A stretch of DNA of 35,378 bases. Source: Verrucomicrobiota bacterium (GTDB taxonomy: Bacteria; Verrucomicrobiota; Verrucomicrobiia; Opitutales; Opitutaceae). A program made the position numbers and the translations under genes. The notes under the pieces were generated by a model. It did not search any database. It saw nothing but the letters and a program-made list of their open reading frames with translations, and was not told the origin of the DNA. Positions 8,567-16,056 of the stretch are shown one piece after another. How positions within the stretch are numbered: position 1 is the first letter of the stretch; every line of letters begins with the position of its first letter. Location of the stretch: assembly GCA_025363395.1 (NCBI GenBank), contig JANYDX010000176.1:1-35378 (forward strand), read 5' to 3'.

Positions 8567-9019
8567 TTAGGCGTATTTTACGCTCTGCGAGGGGAGTGGG
8601 TTGTTTGGTTTGCCGGTTTCTTTGATGAGTATCCGCTTTTTGGCGGCCGAGCTGATCTTGGTCCGTCGGATGGTTACCAGGGTGCTTTCTTCGTCATGCC
8701 GGTCCTGCTGGCTGGCTTCCTCGTCCAGTTGATCAATGAAATTAAGTACCTTGAGCATCTTGTGGCCTCTCGCGGTGAGCCGGTATTCCACTACTTTCGA
8801 AGTGGATGCGCCCGGATACCGCGCGATCAGGCCGAATCGAATCATGTTGCGCAGCCGTTCATTCATCGCGCTCTGGGACAGATCCAATTCCTGCTTACGG
8901 ATCTGGGCCGGATCGGTGATGCCGCTGGCCAAATGACGAAGAATGATGGCCGACCATTTCCGTTTCAGGAGATTTTCAGTCACCGCCGCAGTCCCTACGA
9001 GATATGAGGGGGGGATCAT
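8567..9019 (-). CDS. HxlR/MarR-like winged-helix regulator heading the EPS operon
   Basis: 150 residues. The core matches the HxlR winged-helix pattern: LLKRKWSAIILRHLASGITDPAQIRKQELDLSQSAMNERLRNMIRFGLIARYP, then VEYRLTARGHKMLKVLNFID. The recognition helix would be in SQSAMNERLRNM and the wing in the YPGASTSKVVEYRLT stretch. The C-terminal third is charged and Lys-rich. As first gene of the operon, 7 bases before the small secreted protein, it probably controls the operon and itself. A MarR-type regulator known from EPS loci is the alternative family. It has no conserved Cys near the N-terminus, so redox sensing of the HypR or YodB type is not indicated. Confidence 0.8.
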   Translation of the reverse strand: MIPPSYLVGTAAVTENLLKRKWSAIILRHLASGITDPAQIRKQELDLSQSAMNERLRNMIRFGLIARYPGASTSKVVEYRLTARGHKMLKVLNFIDQLDEEASQQDRHDEESTLVTIRRTKISSAAKKRILIKETGKPNNPLPSQSVKYA

Positions 9020-9570
9020 GGGATGGGTTGATCAGCGCGTGAACGATTGAACTGGAGGTTGAGTCTCACGTGGTAATTTAGAAACGAGGTTGCCTTTTCC
9101 TGAATGCTTCGAGGGACAAAAGATTGATGACGGCCGGTCAACCGTTAGTGGCTGCGCGGGGCGGTGCGGACGGCGCCGGAACGGGATTGTTGGGCCCCGG
9201 CAAGGCGGATCGCAGACGATTTTTGGCACGGGCGCAGATGGTGGGCGCCGGGCGTAGCAATATTTCTGCATTCATAAGGCCCGGGATGGTACAGCCACTA
9301 TGTGTCGGAAACGCGGCAACTTGGTGACGATTTAGCAAAGAACTATTGGGCATTCGCCTGGGGTTGACGGGCGGAGCAGGGGCTTTGTCCGCGTGCGGCG
9401 GGTGCCTGTTGATTCAGATTAACAAGGTGTGGGGCGGAAAAATTGTAACATTCCTGCGGTTGCCATCGGCGGTGGTTGTGATGAACATCATAGGACCGTT
9501 TGTTGGGGCCGCTTCGCTTTCGGATTACGACGAGAGGCGGTTTGAGTGCGTCTTTAGTCGAATAATTTCC
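9020..9570. promoter_or_regulatory. 551-bp gene-free control region between the EPS operon and the basic small protein gene
   Basis: This stretch separates two divergent genes, so it should hold the promoters for the EPS operon (minus) and for the gene at 9571 (plus). I see no convincing coding sequence: the listed ORFs lack family resemblance and share no frame with good starts. The only small symmetry I note is TGATG-aa-CATCA at 9479-9490. No -35/-10 pair good enough to mark was found on either strand. Confidence 0.45.
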
Positions 9571-9924
9571 ATGAAAAACACCCCGCTCTCCACAGTTAAG
9601 ACCAAGCCAAAGTCCGGTGAAATCACGGACAAGATCACGGCCGCTAGGAAACGGTCTGATGCAGCCAAAAAAATGGCGCAGATCGCGAAGGCTGATTTCA
9701 AGCGCGTCCGCAAAACTTTCAAACAGGCAAAAAAGGCGGCAAAAGCTGCCCGACGTGAACTCAAGGAATTGAAAAAGGCACTCGCTGCCGCCAAGGCCGC
9801 GGTTAGCCGCCGAAAAGCGTCGGCGAAAACCCGGAAGCAGCAGCGCTCCCGCAAGGTGATTCCGGTCATTGCGCCGATTGCGGAACTGGCAGTGTCTGCT
9901 GCCGTATCGCCGGAAGTGAATTGA
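9571..9924 (+). CDS. Small basic Lys/Ala-rich coiled-coil protein
   Basis: From the ATG at 9571 the product has 117 residues; the ORF track starts 75 codons earlier at a codon inside the control region. The sequence is dominated by Lys, Ala and Arg (KQAKKAAKAARRELKELKKA) with heptad-like spacing, so it should form a long positively charged helix. A short hydrophobic tail, PVIAPIAELAVSAAVSPEVN, ends it. The composition recalls histone-H1-like and other nucleic-acid-binding bacterial proteins, but I see no defined motif, so the function is open. The gene has no Shine-Dalgarno and stands alone between the EPS control region and the large PEP-CTERM gene. Confidence 0.6.
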   Translation: MKNTPLSTVKTKPKSGEITDKITAARKRSDAAKKMAQIAKADFKRVRKTFKQAKKAAKAARRELKELKKALAAAKAAVSRRKASAKTRKQQRSRKVIPVIAPIAELAVSAAVSPEVN

Positions 9925-10156
9925 GCGAGACTCGGAATGCGGATTGAAGCTTAAGCGCGCGGATCGGTTTCGTTTCGCAGGAAGGCAGGCCTGACTTTTG
10001 CAGAATTATCGGTGCAGGTTTTCGGTGGCAAAGCACGCGCGCGGTTTTTGCGTGGAGGGGGCTGCCATTGGGCCGTCACCTCCATTTAACTGGCCCGTAA
10101 CAAAAGCGATTCGATTGGGATGGTGCTCAGGGGAGAATTCTCGTTCTCCTCAACTC

Positions 10157-12313
10157 ATGACCCGCCCCATTTTCTTTCCCAATCTTGCTCTGCGGAGCCG
10201 GATCTTCCCGGTTGCTGCGTTGCTTGCGCTCATGGTGCAGCCGGTTTATGCCACTTCGTTTACGGTGAGCAGCGGCACTGATTCATCAGCGAAAACGCTG
10301 GGCACCGGGGCAGGACAAACCGGGGTCGTGAACAGTGGGGCCACGCTTTCTGTCAGCGGCGGCACCGACGCAGTGACGATCTCCGGTGACAACGCGACCC
10401 TCACCAATAGCGGGAACATCATCCAGACCGGCACCGGACGGGTGATTCGCGATAATACGGGCAAGGCGGGTTTGACGGTGACCAATAATGCCGGGGCACT
10501 GATGCAATCAGCGGATTCGGATGTCATCCAGCTGAACAAAACGCCCGCGAGTGTGACTTTGAATAATTATGGAACGATGACTTCGCTCAATGCCTCGAAG
10601 GGTGGATCACAGGCGGTTGATTTTACCGCGATTTTGTCGGGCGCTAACATCATCAATAATTTTTCCACGGGTCTCATGCAAGCGTCCGAAGCCGATGCGG
10701 TACGTCCAGGGGTGGGCGGCGTGGTAAACAATTATGGTACCATCAAAGCGACCTCCACCTCTGGAAGCAGCAGTGACGGCATCGATGCCCAAACGAATAC
10801 GGCCACCAGCATCACCAATTTTGGAACCAGCCTCATTGAGGGCGCACGCCACGGCATCACGGGTGGCAATGTCCTCATTGCCGTCAACAGCGGTGCCTAC
10901 ACCATGAATGTGACCAACAATTCCGGAGGCTCGATCAGGGGAAATAACGGTGCCGGCCTTAATATCGACGGAATCAACAAGAACGAAGTCGTGACGGTGA
11001 TCAATGGCGGCGCCATTACCGGCAACGGTGTGACCGGCGACGGTGATGGCGTCGATGTCGATGGCCTCATCAACCTCACGAACACCGGCATTATCCGGTC
11101 GGTTAACTCATTCAGCTCCTCGACACCCGCGCAGAGCGAGGGTGTCACCGTGGGCGGAGGGACCATCGTTAATTCCGGCACCATCGAGGGTTTGGTTGCG
11201 GCCGGAAATAATAACGCGGTCGGTCGCGGAATTACCATTGCGGGCATAGATACCAGCGGCACGCCGGAGCCCATTTATGCCGCCACCACGATTACGAATC
11301 AATCGGGCGGTCTGATTCGCGGGCAGTCGGATTCCGGGATTGCGGTGGGCGGTGCGGCCAGTGGTTTTACCGTCACGATCAACAACGAGGCCGGCGCCAC
11401 GATTCGAGGCGGAGGTGTTACCAATGCCGCGATCCTCACCGGTGCGGACAACGACACGATTAATAACGCGGGCATCATCGACGGACTGGCCAGTGGCAAA
11501 GCAATCGATCTCGGCGCCGGCAATGATGCGCTCAACATCATCGGTGGCTCGGCCAGCATTGTGGGGAATATTTCCGGCGGGACGGGCACGAATGCATTGA
11601 CCATTGATCCCGGCACTGGCGGCACCTTCAGCTACAATGGCGCGATTTCGAATTTCACCAGCGCGCAAATCAAGAGCGGAACCGTGAAACTCTTCGGGGC
11701 CAGTCTCTATTCCGGCACCACCACTATTTCCGGTGGGACACTGTTTGCCCGGAACCTGAGCGGTAGTGCAACGGGCACCGGAGATGTGGTCATTAAGAAT
11801 TTTGGCACGCTGGCGGGCGATGGCCGAATCAGCGGCAACGTGAACGTGGAGGCCGGCGGTTTCATCACTCCGGGGGATGGCGTTGGTTCACTTTTAATCG
11901 GGGGAAATTTGAACTTGGTTGATTCCTCCCGGTTTCTATTCGAGCTCGGCTCGAATGCAGCCTCTTCGGATCAGCTGACGATTGGTGGTGCGTTGATTTT
12001 TTCCGGGTCGGGCCAATCGATCTTCGATTTTTCGAACAATGGCATCGGGCTCGGTACTTACCGCCTGCTTAATTTTGGCAGTGCCGCCGGCGTTAATCTC
12101 GCAAATTTTGTGATCGGCACCCACGACGGATTTTCCGGCAATTTGGTGATGGATGGGACTTCCTTGTCGCTCGAGGTGACGGCGATTCCCGAGCCCTCCA
12201 CCAGTGCAGTGCTTTTGAGCGGGATTATATTTTGCGGCGTGCTCGGTTTGCGCACAAGGCGCGGCAAGATCGGCGTTTTGAAAAACCAGGCCCAAGCTTC
12301 CCGGTCATTTTAG
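10157..12313 (+). CDS. Large PEP-CTERM protein with autotransporter-passenger-like beta-helix
   Basis: I start at the ATG at 10157 (718 residues), which opens a signal peptide ending ALMVQPVYA|TSF; the ORF-track start 53 codons earlier has no such feature. The body is a run of NxGxI-type strand repeats (VNSGATLSVSGG, LTNSGNIIQTGTG, VNNYGTIKATS, IVNSGTIEGLV), as in right-handed beta-helix adhesins. Near residues 545-610 is an autotransporter-associated strand repeat (YSGTTTISGGTLFARN, then GTLAGDGRISGNVNVEAGGFITPGD). Instead of a C-terminal barrel it ends with IPEPSTSAVLLSG, a hydrophobic helix and RTRRGK, a PEP-CTERM anchor. It is therefore probably Sec-exported and processed by exosortase rather than self-transported. 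Expected place: cell surface or EPS matrix. Confidence 0.85.
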   Translation: MTRPIFFPNLALRSRIFPVAALLALMVQPVYATSFTVSSGTDSSAKTLGTGAGQTGVVNSGATLSVSGGTDAVTISGDNATLTNSGNIIQTGTGRVIRDNTGKAGLTVTNNAGALMQSADSDVIQLNKTPASVTLNNYGTMTSLNASKGGSQAVDFTAILSGANIINNFSTGLMQASEADAVRPGVGGVVNNYGTIKATSTSGSSSDGIDAQTNTATSITNFGTSLIEGARHGITGGNVLIAVNSGAYTMNVTNNSGGSIRGNNGAGLNIDGINKNEVVTVINGGAITGNGVTGDGDGVDVDGLINLTNTGIIRSVNSFSSSTPAQSEGVTVGGGTIVNSGTIEGLVAAGNNNAVGRGITIAGIDTSGTPEPIYAATTITNQSGGLIRGQSDSGIAVGGAASGFTVTINNEAGATIRGGGVTNAAILTGADNDTINNAGIIDGLASGKAIDLGAGNDALNIIGGSASIVGNISGGTGTNALTIDPGTGGTFSYNGAISNFTSAQIKSGTVKLFGASLYSGTTTISGGTLFARNLSGSATGTGDVVIKNFGTLAGDGRISGNVNVEAGGFITPGDGVGSLLIGGNLNLVDSSRFLFELGSNAASSDQLTIGGALIFSGSGQSIFDFSNNGIGLGTYRLLNFGSAAGVNLANFVIGTHDGFSGNLVMDGTSLSLEVTAIPEPSTSAVLLSGIIFCGVLGLRTRRGKIGVLKNQAQASRSF

Positions 12314-12423
12314 CCTGCAGTGGAGGCTCTTTGAGTTGGGCCGGGGAAACGCGAGCCGAATAGACAGCGGAATTCGCGACGAGCCGGTTGAGACTTCAGG
12401 CCACCTTGAAGCCGCGTGATCTC

Positions 12424-12942
12424 TCAAGGCGTGCCGGCTACGGCGGTGAATTGCGGGGCAATGCTGGCGTGACCAGCCCCTTCGTCTCTCGCTGACGTGT
12501 AGAATATCGTGCAAACCCGGCCGAGAAAATTGCCTGCCGAAACGGTCTCGCGATCAATGGCGGTATTGTTGTCGCCCAATACGAACCATCGGTCGCCATG
12601 CTTTTCGTAGAGCCGGTGAATCACGGGCAGTCCGGCGGCGTTGCGGTAAATTACAATATCACCCCGCTTTAATTTCTCCAAAGTGACTTTTTCGACCGTC
12701 ACGATGCTCCCGGCATCGAGGGTCGGAAGCATGCTGCCGGAGGGCGCAATGGCATACACTCGGCCACCGATGCTGGTCGCGACTTGCTTCGCCAAGCTGA
12801 TCGCAGTGTCACGTGACACCGTGGAATGCGGTGCGGTGCCGCTTAAGCTGGAACTTGAGGTGCAACCACTCAGGCCCATGCCCAGCAACGCGGTGCCCAG
12901 TGATACCATGAACCTTTGATAAGCATGCGCGGTGGAATCCAT
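12424..12942 (-). CDS. Signal-peptidase-fold (S26/S24) lipoprotein with Ser/His active site, SipW-like
   Basis: The peptidase core is clear: VYAIAPSGSMLPTLDAGSIVTV (nucleophile Ser in PSGSM), LKRGDIVIYRN, PVIHRLYEKHGDRWFVLGDNN and FLGRVCTIFY. In ordinary type I signal peptidases the general base is a Lys; here the matching place is His (VIHRL), as in SipW and ER-type enzymes. The N-terminus has a lipobox, LLGMGLSGC, so the protein is probably an inner- or outer-membrane lipoprotein instead of having the usual TM anchors. I chose the ATG at 12942 (172 residues) because it gives a lipoprotein signal; the ORF-track ATG at 13035 adds 31 residues, and 12909 is also possible. It faces the PEP-CTERM gene convergently. 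A substrate cannot be named. Confidence 0.75.
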   Translation of the reverse strand: MDSTAHAYQRFMVSLGTALLGMGLSGCTSSSSLSGTAPHSTVSRDTAISLAKQVATSIGGRVYAIAPSGSMLPTLDAGSIVTVEKVTLEKLKRGDIVIYRNAAGLPVIHRLYEKHGDRWFVLGDNNTAIDRETVSAGNFLGRVCTIFYTSARDEGAGHASIAPQFTAVAGTP

Positions 12943-13295
12943 TCCACTTACTGGAATCGGAGTGCCTGCCGGCACCTTGAGTTTTAATTGCGGCCCATGG
13001 CACGATTTAACATGCGACAACGCATTAACCGTCATTAGAGAAGACAGAATCGCACGGTCCCGAAGACCTCAGCTTTGAGGGTGCGCTATTTCTGCTTGCC
13101 GTTGACTTTAACGCGGGCGTAGTACTTTGCGTTCTGACGATTGCGAAGAGGTTCGTGACGTTTGTTCTTTCCCACTCCTTGTTCACATTTTAGCCGAATC
13201 CGGGCTTAAAATGAGAAAAAGCGGCGTAGGAAAAATAAACCCACGAAAGACCTCTCTTTCGTTAGTAGTTATTGATAAATTGTATAGAATTTTTT

Positions 13296-13380
13296 GCCCG
13301 GGTGGTGGAATTGGTAGACACGCAGGTCTCAGAAGCCTGTGCCTAAAAGCATGACGGTTCGAGTCCGTCCTCGGGCACCA
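13296..13380 (+). tRNA. tRNA-Leu (anticodon CAG), CCA encoded
   Basis: A complete class II tRNA of 85 bases. The acceptor arm GCCCGGG pairs with CTCGGGC (one G-U). The T arm is GACGG-TTCGAGT-CCGTC, and the anticodon loop CTCAGAA gives CAG, reading CUG leucine codons. A long variable arm (GCCTAAAAGC) fits leucine. Discriminator A is followed by an encoded CCA. An A/T-rich stretch just upstream (TATAGA at 13283-13288) could be its -10 box. Confidence 0.97.
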
Positions 13381-13388
13381 TTTAATCA

Positions 13389-13420
13389 AGCCGCTCACTT
13401 CAACGGTGAGCGGCTTTTTT
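13389..13420 (+). terminator. Rho-independent terminator of the tRNA-Leu gene
   Basis: A perfect 10-bp stem AGCCGCTCAC / GTGAGCGGCT with a 7-base loop is followed directly by a T run. It begins 8 bases after the tRNA's CCA end. Confidence 0.9.
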
Positions 13421-13539
13421 CTGCCGGTTGACTGGGCGAATTGACTACTGACTGGCAATCACGCCGGGCGAATGAGCCGTTCGCCTGTGGATGTCGCTTT
13501 GAGCCGGCCTGTCCTTACAAGGAAGCTCTGGCCGGTCGC

Positions 13540-14061
13540 CTAGCGCGCCCGCCGACGTTTTACGTTTCGAGCGGTCTGAGGTTTCTTTTTCGCTCCGACC
13601 TGGACGGCTTGTTCGAGGAGGATGGTGCGGGAGCGCGCCATGAAATCGAGGATCAACGCCAGTTCGGTGTCACTGTAGGAACCAGACAGCTGCCCCATCG
13701 CAGTGATCAATGAACCAAAAACCGCCTGCACTTCCTTCGCCTTTTTAGGATGGTGGATCGGGGTCAGGATTACGCGACGTTTGTCCGCTGGATCCTGGAT
13801 GCGCTTGACCCAGCCGGCTTGGGCCAGCCGGTCAACAATGCCCGTGATCGCACCAGAAGTCAGCCCGGTGATTTCGGCGAGCTTGCCGGCGGTCATCGGT
13901 CCCGAGCGCATCAGGATGTCGGCGTATTTATGGTCGCCCGCATTCAACCCCAGCCGCCGGGAGACGGCGTGGTGGAAAACCACTACGGCCGTGCTGTATT
14001 GCCGGCCTTCGTGGTTGAGGGCGTGGATTAAAGCGGCGTGCTTGGTGGCGACTGGCGGCAT
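13540..14061 (-). CDS. MarR-family transcriptional regulator
   Basis: 173 residues. The winged helix runs HHAVSRRLGLNAGDHKYADILMRSGPMTAGKLAEITGLTSGAITGIVDRLAQAGWVKRIQDPADKRRVILTP. The recognition helix (SGAITGIVDRL) and the basic wing (DPADKRRVIL) are typical of MarR. The C-terminal tail is rich in Lys and Arg (KKKPQTARNVKRRRAR). It is transcribed away from the HlyD/ABC efflux operon; only 85 bases separate the two ATG codons, and these contain a perfect 15-bp palindrome. By analogy with MarR and EmrR systems it should repress both itself and the efflux operon, released by a small ligand. Confidence 0.92.
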   Translation of the reverse strand: MPPVATKHAALIHALNHEGRQYSTAVVVFHHAVSRRLGLNAGDHKYADILMRSGPMTAGKLAEITGLTSGAITGIVDRLAQAGWVKRIQDPADKRRVILTPIHHPKKAKEVQAVFGSLITAMGQLSGSYSDTELALILDFMARSRTILLEQAVQVGAKKKPQTARNVKRRRAR

Positions 14062-14086
14062 TTTCTTGCTTTACGCGGGGTGATTA

Positions 14087-14101
14087 TCTTAGTCACTAAG
14101 A
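14087..14101. promoter_or_regulatory. Probable MarR operator, perfect 15-bp palindrome
   Basis: TCTTAGT-C-ACTAAGA is a perfect inverted repeat, 7-bp arms around one base. It sits between the divergent marR-type gene (ATG at 14061) and the adaptor gene (ATG at 14147). Size and A/T-rich TTAG/CTAA arms fit known MarR-family operators. The position suits control of both promoters. Confidence 0.7.
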
Positions 14102-14146
14102 CAAACCACGGATGAGTTTCAAGACTACAGTGCCGGCCCCACGCTC

Positions 14147-15361
14147 ATGAGTCACGACAAGCAGACTCTCGACCAGTTGAAGATCCAGCGACCGACCACG
14201 CAGCCGCGGAGCAATGTGGCTGGACGGCTGGGCTGGGCTCTGGTGGTTCTCGCGGTTCTCGCCGTGGCAATTTGGTTTTTCCTGCGCCCCAAGGCCGTGG
14301 AGGTTCGCACCGCCATTGCCCAGGCCGTCAAAACGGAAGGCCCGCGGACTCTGCTCAATGCCTCCGGTTACGTGACGGCACGGCGGCAGGCGACGGTGTC
14401 ATCCAAGGCGACCGGGCGCGTGCTCGACGTGCTGGTGGAAGAAGGCCTGAAGGTCGAGGAGGGCCAGGTGCTCGCGCACATCGACGCCTCCAATGTCGAG
14501 GCCAGCCTCAATCTTGCGCGGGCGCAGCTGGAGTCGGCCCGCAGTGGGCTCGGCGAAACCAAGGCCAATCTCGATCTCGCGGAAAAAGCCCTCTTGCGCA
14601 CCCAAAAGATCGCCGATGTGCAGGGCGTCAGCCTGGCCGATGTGGATCGTGCGTTTGCCGATGCGGCGATGTTGCGCGCGCGTCTCGCGCGTCAGGACGC
14701 GGACCTCAAGGTGGCGAATGAACAGGTGTCTATTTGGAAGCAGCAGCTCGACGACACCATCATCCGCGCGCCTTTCACCGGAGTGGTGATTTCCAAAAAC
14801 GCGCAGCCGGGCGAAATGATTTCACCGATGTCCTCGGGAGGATTTACCCGCACAGGCATTTGCACCGTCGTCGACATGAGTTCGCTCGAGGTGGAGGTCG
14901 ACGTCAACGAGAGCTACATCAATCGCGTCTCGGCGGGACAGCCGGTCGCTGTCACCCTCGATTCCTATCCCGACTGGCGCATTCCCTCGAAGGTCATCGC
15001 GATCATTCCCACCGCCGACCGCCAGAAAGCGACGGTCCGTGTGCGCGTCGGATTTGAAGCGCTTGATCCGCGGATTCTTCCGGACATGGGACTCAAGGTG
15101 GCGTTTCAAGGCGCGATGGAAGCCCGGACGCAGCCGGCGCATTTCATCTCCGTGCCCAAGAGCGCGGTCCGCCGTATCGACGGAAAGGACATTGTCTGGC
15201 TGGTGCGCGATGATCGTATCGAGCGCCGGGCTGTGACCGTGGATTCTACTTTGGGTGATCAGGTGTCGCTGGCCGCCGGACTTGACGGTGGGGAGCGCAT
15301 CGTCGTGGAAGGGCCGGAAAATCTTAATGAAGGCGCAAAAGTAACGGAGATAAAAACATGA
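14147..15361 (+). CDS. HlyD/RND-type periplasmic adaptor of an ABC efflux system
   Basis: 404 residues. One N-terminal TM (LGWALVVLAVLAVAIWFFLRP) is followed by the first half of a biotinyl-lipoyl-like domain (GYVTARRQATVSSKATGRVLDVLVEEGLKVEEGQVLAHID). A coiled-coil hairpin (ASNVEASLNLARAQLESARSGLGETKANLDLAEKALLR ...) comes next, then the second lipoyl half (APFTGVVISKNAQPGEMISP) and beta-barrel and membrane-proximal regions (VDVNESYINRVSAGQPVAVTLDSYPDWRI). It bridges the inner-membrane transporter and an outer-membrane channel not encoded here. The stop overlaps the ATPase start by 4 bases (ATGA), so the genes form an operon. Confidence 0.92.
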   Translation: MSHDKQTLDQLKIQRPTTQPRSNVAGRLGWALVVLAVLAVAIWFFLRPKAVEVRTAIAQAVKTEGPRTLLNASGYVTARRQATVSSKATGRVLDVLVEEGLKVEEGQVLAHIDASNVEASLNLARAQLESARSGLGETKANLDLAEKALLRTQKIADVQGVSLADVDRAFADAAMLRARLARQDADLKVANEQVSIWKQQLDDTIIRAPFTGVVISKNAQPGEMISPMSSGGFTRTGICTVVDMSSLEVEVDVNESYINRVSAGQPVAVTLDSYPDWRIPSKVIAIIPTADRQKATVRVRVGFEALDPRILPDMGLKVAFQGAMEARTQPAHFISVPKSAVRRIDGKDIVWLVRDDRIERRAVTVDSTLGDQVSLAAGLDGGERIVVEGPENLNEGAKVTEIKT

Positions 15362-16056
15362 GTTCAAATGGTGAAGTCCTCGTCCGCATCAAGGAGGTCG
15401 ATAAAGTTTTCCGCCGCGGCTCGGAAGACATCAATGTGTTGACGGGCCTCAACCTCGAGGTCGCGAAAGGCGAGTTCCTCGCGCTGATGGGTCCGTCCGG
15501 TTCGGGCAAGTCCACGCTGCTCAACCTGATTGGCGGCTTGGACCGCGCTTCCCGCGGCGTCGTCGAGATTGGCGGCGAGCGCGTTGACCAGATGTCGGAC
15601 CGCGACCTCGCCGGCTGGCGCGCGCGGCACATTGGATTTGTCTTCCAGTTCTACAACCTGCTGCCGGTGCTCAACGCGGAGCGCAATGTCGAGCTGCCCC
15701 TCCTGCTCACCCACCTGGCCAAGGCCGAGCGCCACAAACATGTCGATACCGCCCTCAACGTCGTCGGGCTCGCCCATCGCACGAAGGCCTATCCGCGCAC
15801 CCTTTCGGGCGGCGAACAGCAACGGGTCGGCATCGCCCGCGCCATCGTGACCGATCCGACCATCCTGCTTTGCGACGAGCCCACCGGGGATCTCGACCGC
15901 AAATCGGGTGATGAAATTCTTTCGCTGCTGCAGGCGCTGAACCGCGACCAGGGCAAAACCATCATCATGGTCACGCACGATCCGCATGCCTCGCATCGTG
16001 CGAGCCGGACGGTCTATCTCAACAAGGGTCAGCTTTTCGCGGAGGCTCCGGAATGA
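15358..16056 (+). CDS. ABC transporter ATPase, MacB/LolD type
   Basis: 232 residues. Walker A GPSGSGKST is near residue 44, Q-loop FVFQFYNLLPVLNAERNVELPL, signature LSGGEQQRVGIARAI, Walker B ILLCDEPTGDLD, and the H-loop MVTHDPHA. The NLLPVLNAERNVELPLLL and GDLDRKSG stretches are typical of the LolD/MacB/FtsE ATPases that energise FtsX-type permeases by mechanotransmission. Its start overlaps the adaptor gene and its stop overlaps the first permease gene (both ATGA), indicating tight coupling and balanced synthesis. It probably serves both permeases that follow. Confidence 0.95.
   Translation: MSSNGEVLVRIKEVDKVFRRGSEDINVLTGLNLEVAKGEFLALMGPSGSGKSTLLNLIGGLDRASRGVVEIGGERVDQMSDRDLAGWRARHIGFVFQFYNLLPVLNAERNVELPLLLTHLAKAERHKHVDTALNVVGLAHRTKAYPRTLSGGEQQRVGIARAIVTDPTILLCDEPTGDLDRKSGDEILSLLQALNRDQGKTIIMVTHDPHASHRASRTVYLNKGQLFAEAPE

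Noticed and set aside
8567-9019. Assignment to the EPS-associated MarR subfamily
   Set aside because: The operon context fits, but the sequence pattern (KWSAIILRHL, SQSAMNERLRNM) is closer to HxlR, so the call is HxlR-like.
10021-10060. Sigma-54-like promoter (TGGCA ... GC) before the large PEP-CTERM gene
   Set aside because: Some PEP-CTERM genes are under PrsK/PrsR and sigma-54, but here the -12 TTGC is not matched, and the other two PEP-CTERM genes have no better site.
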